This document shows, in pieces, positions 1-9,740 of a DNA stretch of 64,000 nucleotides. Numbering within the stretch: position 1 is the stretch's first letter; each line of letters opens with the position of its first letter. The notes beneath the pieces are model-generated. The model ran no database searches, was not told the DNA's origin, and saw only the letters and a program-made list of their open reading frames with translations. Made by a program: the position numbers and the translations under genes. Source of the stretch: Magnolia sinica (taxonomy: Eukaryota; Streptophyta; Magnoliopsida; Magnoliales; Magnoliaceae); assembly GCF_029962835.1 (NCBI RefSeq), contig NC_080588.1:19610001-19674000 (forward strand), written 5' to 3'.

Positions 1-20
1 ACACACACACACACACACAC

Positions 21-74
<54 letters not shown>
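1..74. repeat. (AC)n/(GT)n microsatellite
   Basis: The window opens with about 20 bases of AC repeat, a short ATATAT hinge and about 47 bases of GT repeat. AC followed by GT is self-complementary, so the tract could fold back. No gene is attached to it. Confidence 0.97.
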
Positions 75-77
<3 letters not shown>

Positions 78-1216
78 ATATAATGGTTTAAGTATGCTAA
101 TTAATCCATATTTTCTAAACTTACAGACCATTTTCACCAAAAAATAAAAAATAAAAATGCACACAACATTTATCCATCTTATCAGGGTTTTTTTAAAAGA
201 TTCCTACGCTAGGCACACTATTCAAATGTTATGCTTGTTGCAATCAAACATTGTAACATAAGGAATGATCATGTGTCACACTAAATTTTGAGGCAATTAA
301 AAATTTGATGGTGAATGCATGGCTGTAGACACCTCACCTAAAACAAGGACACACCACTTCTTGAGCTTTAACTTGACTTCGATGAATTGTCTCCCACTGA
401 CTTGGAAATCATTGAAAATCCAAACGAATCAAACTGGGAGTATGCTCGGCATGTGTCAGAGACAACCAATGGACCCGATCAGCTAACACCAAATCCAGTA
501 GCGATTCGGTCACGACCGAGCGTCCAAACTCCAAAGCCCCTGAAATTCTCTGTATAACACAACCAACATACAAAAATGGATAAAACAAATACTCTCTAAC
601 CATGGATCACTCTCTGTATCATTTAATCATTCTGAATAGCGTTGTGTTGAGGTGTGAGAGGTCGTATCTTCAAAGTCAGGGAAAAGTACAGTCGTCCTGA
701 TATATAAAATGGTCATGGTATTATTGGAGACAAATCCTGACCGATTTGGATGATTTATGATTCATTGGAAATGTGGTCAAATGATCTTCCTAACAAACTT
801 AAGTTTCCTCCAATTTGAGTCATGGTGAGGAAGATCCGACCCGTTTATCAAAACCATGCATTGTCGATGGACCAAAATTGAAAAAACTTTGGTTGCACTT
901 TAAACAAGTTAAACAGGATCCGATTGAGATAATTTTAGTTACGATGAAAAGCTTATCAGACGACGTTTCCAATAATCCTAAGATCATCAAAGGCAGATCA
1001 TCGGTTAAATTGCAAACAAACGATTTCATATATTGTACAGAAATATTTTTAGCATAACAAACGAGGTCCTATCGAAGTGATTTTAGTCTTGTTAGAAAGC
1101 TTACCCAATTATCTTTCCAACATGATAAAGATTACAAAAAATGGACAGGTAACAAAGAAGATACGAGCGTTTAAACATTTGGAAGAAAAAGACAAAAAGT
1201 AATAATCACTTTTTTT
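75..1216. other. Unassigned AT-rich stretch, possibly upstream LTR (U3) of element A
   Basis: No convincing gene. An 80-codon open frame at 815-1057 on the + strand has no recognisable motif. Phrases such as 'cctatcgaagtgattttag...ttagaaagctta' occur twice in diverged form (about 915-960 and 1068-1110). That suggests internally repeated LTR DNA rather than a gene. It lies directly upstream of the TATA box and primer site of element A, so part of it is probably the U3 of the 5' LTR. The LTR start cannot be fixed because the matching 3' LTR is not in the window. Confidence 0.4.
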
Positions 1217-1292
1217 TATATACACGTAATATATATATATATAAAGTAATCATTACTTTATATAATATAATATAATATATATAATATTATAT

Positions 1293-1329
<37 letters not shown>

Positions 1330-1360
1330 ATCATTACTTTTATATAATATATAATACATT
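1217..1360. repeat. (AT)n / TATAA-rich simple repeat
   Basis: Runs of ATATAT, TATAATATAA and a second ATATAT tract form a nearly pure A+T block. It is followed by a diverged repeat of the preceding 'aatcattactttatataat' phrase. Confidence 0.95.
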
Positions 1361-1434
1361 ACATTTTAAACGTCCGAAGGTGGGCGCCCACAGCATGACT
1401 TGATATAGTGGGTCGGCCACAACGGATGCCAATG

Positions 1435-1444
1435 TTATATAAGG
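1435..1444 (+). promoter_or_regulatory. Putative TATA box of the element A 5' LTR
   Basis: TTATATAAGG lies about 920 bases before the LTR/primer-site junction at 2361-2365, a reasonable place for a U3/R promoter. A C-rich stretch and then a purine-rich (GAGA) leader follow. The assignment rests on position and motif only. Confidence 0.5.
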
Positions 1445-2361
1445 CACCCCGGGTCACACAGACAGAAGAGAAGGTATAGAGAAGCTAAGGTGGAAAATTT
1501 AAGCAGATAGAGAGAAATAGAAAGTGAGAGAGAGAAAATAGAGAGTAGAAAGAGAGAATAATATAGAGAGGGTCTGAGGGTTAGAGTTTGCTTGGAGGTG
1601 CTACCCAAAGTACCTTAAAGATTTCCAACATGCCGACATGTTGCCTATCACAGGAGACAAAAATGGCTATCAAAGGAGTAAAAAAAGATGAGAATTTGTC
1701 CATTTTTATTTAATTTGCATTCCACTCTACACATTTCAATTGTGTTAATTACTTTCACATTTTATTCTGCATTATTCTCCATCTTCATTTTTCACTTTAT
1801 TTACCTGCCTAAGATCTTAAATCCTGTGAAGTAAGGCTAATTAGCATTTTATCTTATTCACTGCTTTTACTTTTTTTGCTTACCTAGGGCCACTTAGCTC
1901 TGTGATGCAAGGCTAGATAACTTTTTTTTCTTATCTCTGCCTGCCCGGCCCACCTGGATTATGCGAAGCATGACCAAGTATAAAATACCAAAATTATATT
2001 AAATTTCCAAAAATTGCAAATCTTGTGAAGTAGAGACTGCACATTGTGCGAGTGGAAAATGGTGCTTAAACCCTTCATTTTTCATCACCGAGGCCCTTAC
2101 TCGGAATCTACGGCCGTAGACCAGCCGTGGGAATCACTTGAGTTGGGAAATCGTGAGATTCCCCAACTCCTAAGCGATTCTATGGTTCTTAGCCGGCCGT
2201 AGATTTTATGCTTCATTTAGGTAGTGGTGACTCCAAATCAAATGCATTTTTACACCTGAGTCAATAGCAGACATCGCCCATAGTAACAAAAAACTATACG
2301 AAACCCAACAAAGCGAGGGCACCGCCACGCTTGTGCTCGTGTGTGGGGGGAGGCGTTCACA
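1445..2361 (+). repeat. Element A: R-U5 part of the 5' LTR (3' boundary visible, 5' boundary unresolved)
   Basis: The segment ends in ...GGCGTTCACA and is followed after three bases by a tRNA-Arg-type primer site, the usual layout of Tat-lineage Ty3/gypsy elements. It holds a purine-rich GAGA tract (about 1466-1575) and a strong nested hairpin at 2105-2205. Its partner 3' LTR is absent because the right side of element A is lost at 52442, so length and LTR divergence cannot be measured. Confidence 0.6.
2105..2205. repeat. Nested imperfect hairpin in the LTR of A
   Basis: Three arms are collinear. AATCTACGGCCG (2105-2116) pairs with CGGCCGTAGATT (2194-2205), GAATC (2131-2135) with GATTC (2176-2180), and GAGTTGGGAAATC (2140-2152) with GATTCCCCAACTC (2157-2169), which closes on a four-base loop with one mismatch. 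The outer arm itself contains the palindrome CTACGGCCGTAG. This is read directly from the sequence; a function in the RNA leader is inference. Confidence 0.8.
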
Positions 2362-2364
2362 GAA

Positions 2365-2383
2365 TGGTGACTCCACTGGGGAT
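2365..2383 (+). other. Primer-binding site of element A (tRNA-Arg type)
   Basis: TGGTGACTCCACTGGGGAT closely matches the TGGCGACTC..CTGGGGA primer site of Tat/Ogre-lineage Ty3/gypsy elements, which use a tRNA-Arg 3' end to prime minus-strand DNA synthesis. It starts three bases after the LTR terminus ...TTCACA. Confidence 0.85.
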
Positions 2384-2459
2384 CTTGCTAGTTACTAACC
2401 TAGACCCAACTTGAAACACATAATTTTTCAATTTATGGGGATTTTATAAATTCGGCATA

Positions 2460-2905
2460 TTTACTTTCTTGCACTCCAGTGAATACAAGTCTTATTTACT
2501 TTCCGTATCATGCTCTCTAACATTTCAGTAAATACCGGTCTCCTACTAACCCACTAATTCGCTAATTATCCAATGTATACTGGTCCATTTACTTTCTTGC
2601 TTGCATCTTGCATTCCAGTCTATACTGGTCCACTTTACTTTCCTGCTTGCATCCTGCATTCCAGTCTATACTAGTTTCTTTTACTTTCTCGCAAACATAT
2701 TGCATTCCAGTCTATACTAGTCTCTTTTACTTTCTCGCAAACATATTGCATTCCAGTCTACACTAGTCCACTTTATTTTCCTACCTGCCTTAAGCATTCC
2801 AGTTGCCACTGGTCCCTTTTATTTTCCCGCAATCCAGTTCTCACTGGTCCATTTACCTTTCTGTTAACCCAGTGTGCAATGGTCCTCCTGTATTTTCCTG
2901 ACATT
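2460..2905. repeat. 46 bp tandem repeat in the leader of element A
   Basis: The phrase CATTCCAGTCTATACT recurs at 2611, 2657, 2703 and 2749, an exact 46 bp spacing. Each unit has the form 'tttactttcctgcttgcat' then 'cattccagtctatactgg'. More diverged copies extend the array on both sides (from about 2470 and to about 2900). It lies between the primer site and gag, i.e. in the untranslated leader. Confidence 0.9.
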
Positions 2906-2929
2906 TACGTTATGTTTTACGTTTGCCAT

Positions 2930-3020
2930 TTATAAAAAGAAAAGAAAACACACAAAAAAATCAGGGAAAAAAGACAAAAAAAAAAGAGAAAAAGGAAAAT
3001 ACAAAAAAAAAAGTGATCGT
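2930..3020. repeat. A-rich low-complexity tract
   Basis: Runs of A with scattered G and C (AAAAAAGAGAAAAAGG). Open frames here encode only Lys/Asn/Glu-rich or, on the other strand, Phe-rich peptides and are not genes. Confidence 0.9.
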
Positions 3021-3149
3021 AAGGTATACCCATCGTGAGGAAGTAGCGGGCCATTCTGCAACCATTGCACCCAGAAATCAATTGCGAGTTCATCGCCCTA
3101 TGCAATCATCACGTACCTACCAAAGCATCATCTAAACCTATGCACAAGC

Positions 3150-4876
3150 AGCAATGTCAATTCAAGGTGACAATACTCCAACTCCTCTTAAATCGCGAAG
3201 ACCATAAGCCTCTCAACCGACCGCATTCACTCCCTTGACAACTGATCTCGCCCGCAGATTAAACAGCTTAGAGAATATTGTGAACTGCATTCATGCGGAA
3301 ATGGAACCACTCATTCATAACATGCGTCCGCCAAGCATCCTTGTAGGTTTATCAGACCCAACTGTCAATCAATTTCAACCCATTCCCCTTAACGAAAATC
3401 GGGTTTACTTTCAAAACCCACCAGTGACAGCAATTCAAACTCCAGCACATCCTCCCCCCGATGGGAGTCAACCAACACATTCTAGTCAATTACAGCATGC
3501 TCAATTCCAACAACCTTCTCCCGGTGGGAATTTATTTCAGTTTCCACATAGTCGACCACATCAAATACCTACTGTTCATGGATATCCATCCATCCAAGCT
3601 CGCCCTCTCGACGGGACCGCATTCCAATTCCCTCACCACACCATGCATTCAATCCCTCTGACCGAAGAACACAAGAACATCGAACAAGTTGACCATTATG
3701 AAGAAGAGGCTAACTGAATGCTAGAAGGAGCACGACTTCGGGAACACTTTGAGAACCAGCTAAGGGTCATGCGAAATGAACTTGAAAAACAACATGGGGT
3801 AGAACTCCCGTCTACAAAATTCAGAGATCTTTTCCCATTCCCCGATGCTAGGGTACCTGCAAACTTCGAGGTACCAAAGTTTCAATGATACGATGGCACG
3901 GGATACCCAACTGCACATTTAAAGGCTTTTTGTGGTGAACTTGATGTCATGGCAGAAGATGATGGAGCATTGATCATCAGTTCCAAAAATCCCTAAGAGG
4001 TGATGCATTAGATTGGTATAAGTCTCTAGACTATTACAAGATTAGAATATGGGAATAATTGTCCCAAGTCTTTGTAGATCTTTTCGCGTACAATCTAAAT
4101 GCATCACCCCGAGGTCAGACTTGGCAGCCCTTAGGCAAAGGAGCGATAAAACATTGTCTGCATAGGTGGGGCGATGGAGAGCCGTGGCCGCATGAATGAA
4201 AACATCAATCGACCAAGAAAAACAGATCTCTATGATTGTCCATTCGACTAATACAAATATATCGGGATATCTGATTTTATACCTGTATGCCAATTTTACT
4301 CAACTAATCTGTGTAGCGGAACAAGTGGAGGATGGAATAAGAACCAACACAATTGCACCATGGTCCCACCAGTCTACCTTGATACAAAAAGTGAAACTTG
4401 AAGAAAAAACAAGCAAATACGAAGTCAAAAATAGAGATATGGTCACTCCTCGTCTAGTAGAAGCTAACAATGTTGTTACCTCCACACAAGGAATGCCAAG
4501 AAATCCTCTACAGGAACAACAATACCACCCTTAGTAGTAACAACCTAAGTGGAATCCGCGATACACAAACCAGAACAGGCAAACAGGTGTGGCACAGGTG
4601 TCTAGGCAATTTACACCATTAGCCCAATCATACATGGACATTCTCGCCACACTCATCCAAAGGCAGCTCTTGGCACCTCTCCAGCCTAGACTACCGCCAA
4701 ACCCATTGCCTCTAAATCACAAAGAAAATGAATATTATGCATTCCATCAAGGGAGGGGTCATATTGCAAAACGTTGTTTCTCCTTGAAACTTACAGTCCA
4801 AAATTTGATCAATCAGAACCAGATCACGGTCACGCCCCCTGAAACAGTTACTGCGAATAACAATAACATACTCTAA
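3150..4876 (+). pseudogene. Element A gag relic (Tat-lineage Ty3/gypsy)
   Basis: The gag polyprotein relic would form the retrotransposon capsid and bind its RNA. Its N-terminal third (3235-3717) is Pro/Gln/His-rich. Next come the capsid-like phrase 'FRDLFPFPDARVPANF' and 'YDGTGYPTAHLKAF' at about 3820-3930, typical of the start of a retrotransposon gag domain. A C-terminal degenerate zinc knuckle of the form YYAFHQGRGHIAKRCF sits near 4735-4780. The first knuckle Cys is Tyr. Stops and frameshifts break the frame near 3715, 3886, 3995-4195, 4532 and 4875. The relic is non-functional. Upstream lies the primer site and 46 bp array; downstream the frame leads into a linker interrupted by element G at 5449. 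Confidence 0.8.
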
Positions 4877-5448
4877 AATCCTCTGTCGCAGCATCAAGCA
4901 TGCCCCATCGTCAATGCCATCCAGGGAGAATATTCCCCCATGTTTTTCAAGCATTTTCGGTCAAAAGCTATGACATTGAGATTCCTCCACTCATTCCGCA
5001 AGTGGCATTACGATCTCCTCCGTTAGTCCTTCAAGGAAAGGCCCCTGAACCTCATCTCATTCATCCTCATCACGTAGAACAAATATGGGATCAACCATTG
5101 GTCCTAGAAGGAAGAGCCCCTACGTCAACACAAGCCAACAACTCCTACCAGTCAAGAACCCGCTAGCCAGTTGTCCTTAAGGGGAAGGCTCCATCGCCTA
5201 TGCCTAGTCATGTCTCATACCATCTACCCATTGCTGCACAAGAACGAAGTCCTCCCCCATTCTACATGGCACAAGAACTAGCTAGATCCGGCTGGACAAT
5301 CCAGGAAGGCCCTCCTTTATAACCCCTAGTACTCTTAGGGGCACCGTTAGCTTCGCCATTGAAACAGACATCTGTTATAGCTAATCCTCTATCTTTTCTA
5401 GAATCTTCACCTCCTCTGGCTCGTCAAGGATGGATGGAACTGGCCTCA
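4877..5448 (+). pseudogene. Element A gag-protease linker, left part
   Basis: A Pro-rich, poorly conserved stretch with broken frames contains three related repeats of the form 'PLVLQGKAPEP' / 'PLVLEGRAPT' / 'VVLKGKAPSP' at about 5020-5190. The last codons before the break read GWMELAS and continue in frame after element G into GNKAIPWHY at 48401. This in-frame join across about 43 kb shows that G is an insertion and gives the left end of the interrupted reading frame. Confidence 0.7.
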
Positions 5449-5564
5449 TGTCAGGGCACAAAAAAATATATAGGTCGATAGGAGTTTGGTTTGTTGCGCA
5501 TCAAGGATCCGTAGCCCTGCCCATTACGTAGCTCTCTCTATCATCCCTCTATGGAAAATCGTCC

Positions 5565-5745
5565 GCGATGAATAGTGTTGATGAGTAGTAGCATAGATGA
5601 ATAGTGTTGATGAATAGTGCCAATGAATAGTAGCATGGATGAATAGTAGTGCAGATGAATAGTTACGTGGGTGAATAGTAGCGTGGACGAATAGTTGCAC
5701 GGGTGAATAGTAGTGCGGTGAATAGTTGCATGGGTGAATAGTGTT
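5565..5745. repeat. GATGAATAGTAGC tandem array in the 5' LTR of G
   Basis: About ten imperfect units of 14-18 bases share GTGAATAG / GATGAATAG, e.g. 'gatgaatagtagcatg' and 'ggtgaatagttgcac'. On the opposite strand the frame reads as Thr/His/Tyr/Ser repeats; those frames are artefacts of the array. Confidence 0.9.
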
Positions 5746-5797
5746 ACGCGGAATGGGTCCCACGGCACATAAATCGATGCTTCACACGTGCAGAAGC

Positions 5798-5806
5798 CTA
5801 TAAGTA
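5798..5806 (+). promoter_or_regulatory. Putative TATA box, 5' LTR of G
   Basis: CTATAAGTA followed by CCCCCTCCCCCTCTC. The homologous site in the 3' LTR (47766-47774) reads CTATAAATA, a better TATA box, so this copy has probably drifted. Confidence 0.6.
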
Positions 5807-5879
5807 CCCCCTCCCCCTCTCATTTGCAAGATCAGAAGTTTCAAAGAGGTGTTAGGAGTAGAGAGAGAGAGTGAAGGGA

Positions 5880-6020
5880 AGATGAGTTGTGCGAACCCGC
5901 GAAACTCAAAATGAGTTGTAGAGAACCGCGCAACTCAAGACAAGTTGTACGGACCTGCACAACTCGATGTAAGTACTCAAGATGAGTTGTGTGGACCCGC
6001 ATAACTCGAGTGAGTAGTGC
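5880..6020. repeat. Palindromic ~29 bp tandem repeat, 5' LTR of G
   Basis: Successive units read GAGTTGTGCG-GACC-CGCACAACTC with small changes, joined by AAGAT. Each unit is an inverted repeat, so the array could form a row of hairpins. The copy at 47840-48030 is better preserved. Confidence 0.85.
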
Positions 6021-6381
6021 GCCCTTTGCAACATGAGCTTTGCTGTGTGATGCAGTTTTGTGGGTTCTCTCCATGCTTCATTTTATGAAGAATACACTTC
6101 TTGTATGTTGGTTTGAAGCAAGGATTTTGGATCGGCAAAACTCTTCTTTCACTGTGACGGATGCAAAACACACCGAAATGCTGACGAAATTCCCATTAAA
6201 TTACTTCTCCTTTCAGGCTTGCACTAATTCTTTGTACTTTGTTTTAGAATTAAGGGAGATATGATGATGTAATTGAAACTCAGGATTAATGAAATCTATG
6301 ATGAATATTCTTCTATTTTCTTTGTTATTATTGAATGATAAATCCCTAAATGAAATGCTTTTCGTTTCTTGTTGAAATAAG

Positions 6382-6402
6382 ATGACGACTCCACTGGGGA
6401 TC
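6382..6402 (+). other. Primer-binding site of element G (tRNA-Arg-like)
   Basis: TGACGACTCCACTGGGGATCT begins two bases after the LTR end. It has the core GACTCCACTGGGGAT in common with the primer site of element A. A second diverged GGCGACTC..TGGGA motif occurs at about 6478-6496. Confidence 0.75.
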
Positions 6403-6589
6403 TGTTATTATTCAATGATAACTTAGAAAATATTAAGAGAATTTTCATCACTGTTTGGCGTTGAATAAACGCCAAAATGGCGACTCTCAATGGGAACATC
6501 CTCTCCTTCATCTCTAAAATAAAGTACAATTTTATTTAATTAAAATAATTGAGACTCTATTTGGAATAACATGTATTTTTTCCTTACAC

Positions 6590-7501
6590 AACTGCAATGA
6601 CTTTTCTTCCGACTAACGTGGTTGTCCACTTCACACCTAACGGATTCGAAGTAGATTACGTCGACAATATGGGATCACTACTAAAGAAAGTACCAGAGTA
6701 AATCAGTTGCGATCAAGGATAGGTAATGCTAGGTGATGTCTGAAATGGTTTCTGCTTCACCAGTAGCACAGCGAGATAATGAAAGATGGATGATAGTGGC
6801 ATCCAAAAGACGAAGGGTTTGATCTTCTCCCATAAGGAGTACATCCTGCCAAGTACTGTTAAAGGGTCGATTATGTGAAATGTCATGAGGTGCAGCCTCA
6901 CCTCAGTCACGTAATATCACAATAGTTCATCTTCCTCAACGACATCAGCAATGCAGTGATTATTTTCTTCTTCAATATCAGGACAATCGAAGTATAAAGA
7001 AATGGAAAACTTGTCGGCAGATATTAATTAGCCTTCACTAGATGAGCATGTTGCTAAAGAAGTCCCTAATTTTTCAACAGTGACTACCGTGAACAACATT
7101 AAACCACAAGTAAAAATGCCACAACCACAAATGGTTAGATTTCAAGGGACAACGCCTAATATTACTTAGAACATAGCGCATGAAGAAATCCGGCAGATGA
7201 TCAACGAAACCATTCATCTAGAGAAGGAAAAAAATCAGAACAAAAGGTTGTGATATCAGACACCATATCCCATTGAAATAGAAAAAATGTCATTTCCTGC
7301 TGACTTCAAACACCCAAACTTTAAGAAGTTTAATGGGGATGGGTCACCAGAAGAACATATGATGCACTTCATAATAATGATGAGAAATTTCTCTATAGTT
7401 CCTCGGTATTATTTGTGATTATTTGAGTCTTCTCTGATAGGGAAAGCCTTCAGGTGATATTCAGCTTTAATCCTAGGATCTATTCATACTTGGGAACAGA
7501 T
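6590..7501 (+). pseudogene. Element G gag relic, 5' part
   Basis: A broken + strand frame contains the capsid-start phrase 'FKHPNFKKFNGDGSPEEH' (about 7305-7360), a hallmark of plant Ty3/gypsy gag. It then reads through 'GSIHTWEQI' (about 7475-7500) up to the TSD CAGAT, where element C interrupts it. Stops occur at about 6702, 7168, 7246 and 7420. The protein would be the nucleocapsid/capsid precursor of element G. It continues at 29899. Confidence 0.75.
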
Positions 7502-8475
7502 TAAAAAGGAGAGCTCTTAGTCCTGGGGGGTGGGGGGGTTGAATAGGACTATGCCAAATTTTAAAAAATTAATGAACAGAAATAATAATAATAACTAAAT
7601 CAATCTCAAATCTCAATCGTAATAGTATTGAGAAGTTGATTCAAACCTAGTTCAAAGGACAACCTTACACCAAAAACAAATGTTTATGGTAGGACAACCT
7701 GATTTCTTTAACTTAGTAAGGATCAAAATCACAAACTAAAATAAGAGGCAAATAAAAGAAGCTATCTATTATAACCATTCACCACATGTACATGAAAATA
7801 AAGATTACGAGCATTCAACATACATTCATCATATACATCATCATCCACATCATCAACCACCACAAACACCAAGAGTTATAGTGGTTCGATGTGTACACAA
7901 CTGTTCCCAAACAGCCACACCTACTCCACTCCAAATAATGACAACCCACGTGATAATGGCGTTCACAATAAAACAAGGTTTTCTCAGGTTCACCTTAAAA
8001 CCTATACAATTGTGTTTTCAAATGGGCTATCACAATTGAGATTTTTTGGCTATCTCAGTGAAAACCACAATAGAGATTTTCCTAGATAAATCAAATAAAT
8101 CAAATAGCAAATAATCAAAGTACTTATCTTCTTTCTTAAAGACGTTTGCTTGACGTAGCCCGTAGAACTGCTTCACTTAATCTAGATGTTCAATGTCCAG
8201 CAAATATAATCAAGGGTTCTAGGTTCTAATCAGATTTTAAATTATCTCAAACCTTAGGCTACTTGTTAGAATTCCTTAGATCTCAAAAGGGCAGAGTGAG
8301 AACTCCCTTTAAAATAAAATCAAATACAAGTAGGAGATCAAGGAATTACTAAAACAAATAGGCTATTAAAGAATATTAAATTACCAGACTTATAGCTTGA
8401 TAATAACGGAGACTTTTCTCTCAAAGTGGAAGCTTTTTGTGGCTTGAATGAATGATTTAGAATGAGAAAAGACCT

Positions 8476-8486
8476 CTATTTATAAG
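8476..8486 (-). promoter_or_regulatory. Putative TATA box of C LTR (3' LTR copy)
   Basis: On the minus strand this reads CTTATAAATAG, the correct orientation for the minus-strand element. The same site is conserved in the other LTR at 29114-29124. Confidence 0.65.
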
Positions 8487-8499
8487 CTGAAAATCAGTT

Positions 8500-8890
8500 C
8501 CTACGACTGGTCTAAGGTCTGCTATGACTAGTCTTAGGTTCAACCGAATTTCAAATTTTCTGGCATGATCGAATAAAACCGACCTACGACTGGTCGAGTG
8601 GACTGCTCGATTGGTCGAGTGGCCTGCTTGGCTAGTCGAGCATGGTCCACGACCAGTCATGGGACCTAGAAAAATGTTGTTGGACTTTGAGTCGAGTGGT
8701 CCACGACTGGTCGAGCTAGTGTCCACGACTGGTTGAGCAGGGTGCTTGACTGGTCGTGGCTCTACCAGAAAAAACTCGAATTTTGAATTTAAACTTAGGA
8801 CTGGTCAAAACAAATCCTGGACTAGTCAAACCAAAGCCTAAACTAGTCGAACATAGGCTAGGACTAGTCGAATTTAAGCTTATTCAAAGT
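8500..8890. repeat. Short GACTGGTCGAG-type interspersed array in the C LTR
   Basis: About a dozen copies of (C/G)GACTGGTCGA(G/A) or ACTAGTCGAA are spaced irregularly by 15-40 bases. The homologous array in the other LTR is at about 29145-29490. A few related copies occur at 11040-11115 next to the accessory ORF, within the same element. Confidence 0.75.
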
Positions 8891-9206
8891 ATAATAACCC
8901 TTAGCTAATATGCATAAGTAATGACCTAACCTAGGGTCTTTTTAGGGTCATATATACCTGAAATATTGAACATTGAACTCAATCCTTTCACTATCTTCAG
9001 ATCTTCTATTTGAAGTAGCTTGATCATGAAGTTGACTTGATCTTCATGTCTTGCACTTTCCAACTTCATGTGATGTTGAAGGTGAACTTTCCGTCATGCT
9101 TAAGCTTGAAGGTGAACTTTCTGTCATATGAAGAAGTTCCATTTTGAATTGTTTTGTCTCCTTAAAATTTGACAATGAAGGGTGCTTTATACACATAGCA
9201 CTTACA

Positions 9207-9222
9207 ATCCCCCTCTTTGTCA
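9207..9222 (-). other. Polypurine tract of element C
   Basis: On the minus strand the bases next to the 3' LTR read ..GACAAAGAGGGGGAT, directly abutting the LTR terminus. This is the expected primer for plus-strand DNA synthesis. Confidence 0.85.
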
Positions 9223-9740
9223 AATTCGTGACAAAACATATTCAAACAAATTTAAACAATACACTTTCTCTTATCATCAGCACAACACATACTCCCCCTC
9301 AATCTGAACTTGGATTTGTGTAGAATATCTATATTAGCAAATATACAAATATCCAAACATTCCAAACATCCACACAATCCAAGTAATGGAAAAAATTGAA
9401 TCATAACCTCAAATCTCTCCCCCTTTTTATCACAACTTGACAAAGGACGATAGAATCAAAAAGAAATGAAGCACAATAGAAGCAATATGATCAAACACCC
9501 AAGATAAAAATAATAATAAAGAGTGAGAGTAGCAGATAGAGAGTAGTATCAAGAGTGTATCAACCAACATCAAGTTATACAATTCCAGAGAAAGTAAAAG
9601 TTAAAGTTATACAGAACCAAAGTAATGAAAATAAAAAACTAATTGGATCCTGAAGAAGGAGGTGGAATGGATGGGTCAATTTGATGGAGTCCCCTAGTAA
9701 TGCAATGAAAATACTCATGCATGTACTTCATAGAAAACTT
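9223..9740 (-). other. Non-coding 3' region of element C
   Basis: AT-rich sequence between the accessory ORF and the polypurine tract. The only open frames are short and unrecognisable, for example 63 codons on the minus strand at 9252-9443. Nothing else supported. Confidence 0.5.

Larger units (their letters stand above)
5449..6379 (+). repeat. 5' LTR of element G (931 bp)
   Basis: It aligns along its length with the 3' LTR at 47430-48400. Layout: conserved head, a ~16 bp GATGAATAGT array (about 5565-5745), a TATA box (5798), a pyrimidine-rich patch, an array of GAGTTGT..GGACC..CAACTC repeats (5880-6015), and a conserved tail ending in TTTCTTGTTGAAATA. The canonical terminal CA has mutated to TA. 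Confidence 0.95.
7502..9206 (-). repeat. 3' LTR of element C (left on the + strand)
   Basis: It is collinear with 28114-29898 and begins TAAAAAGGAGAGCTCTTAGTCC, where the partner has the canonical TG. It ends ...CACTTACA. It holds a G-homopolymer near 7525-7540. A region at about 8500-8760 has many diverged copies of a GACTGGTCGAG motif. A minus-strand TATA box lies at 8476-8486. The right LTR is about 80 bp longer. Confidence 0.93.

Noticed and set aside
815..1057. 80-codon + strand ORF as a small gene
   Set aside because: No recognisable motif, lies in probable LTR DNA with internally repeated phrases, and an antisense frame of similar length overlaps it.
5524..5768. Thr/His/Tyr-rich minus-strand ORFs in the G LTR
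   Set aside because: Translations of the GATGAATAGT tandem array.
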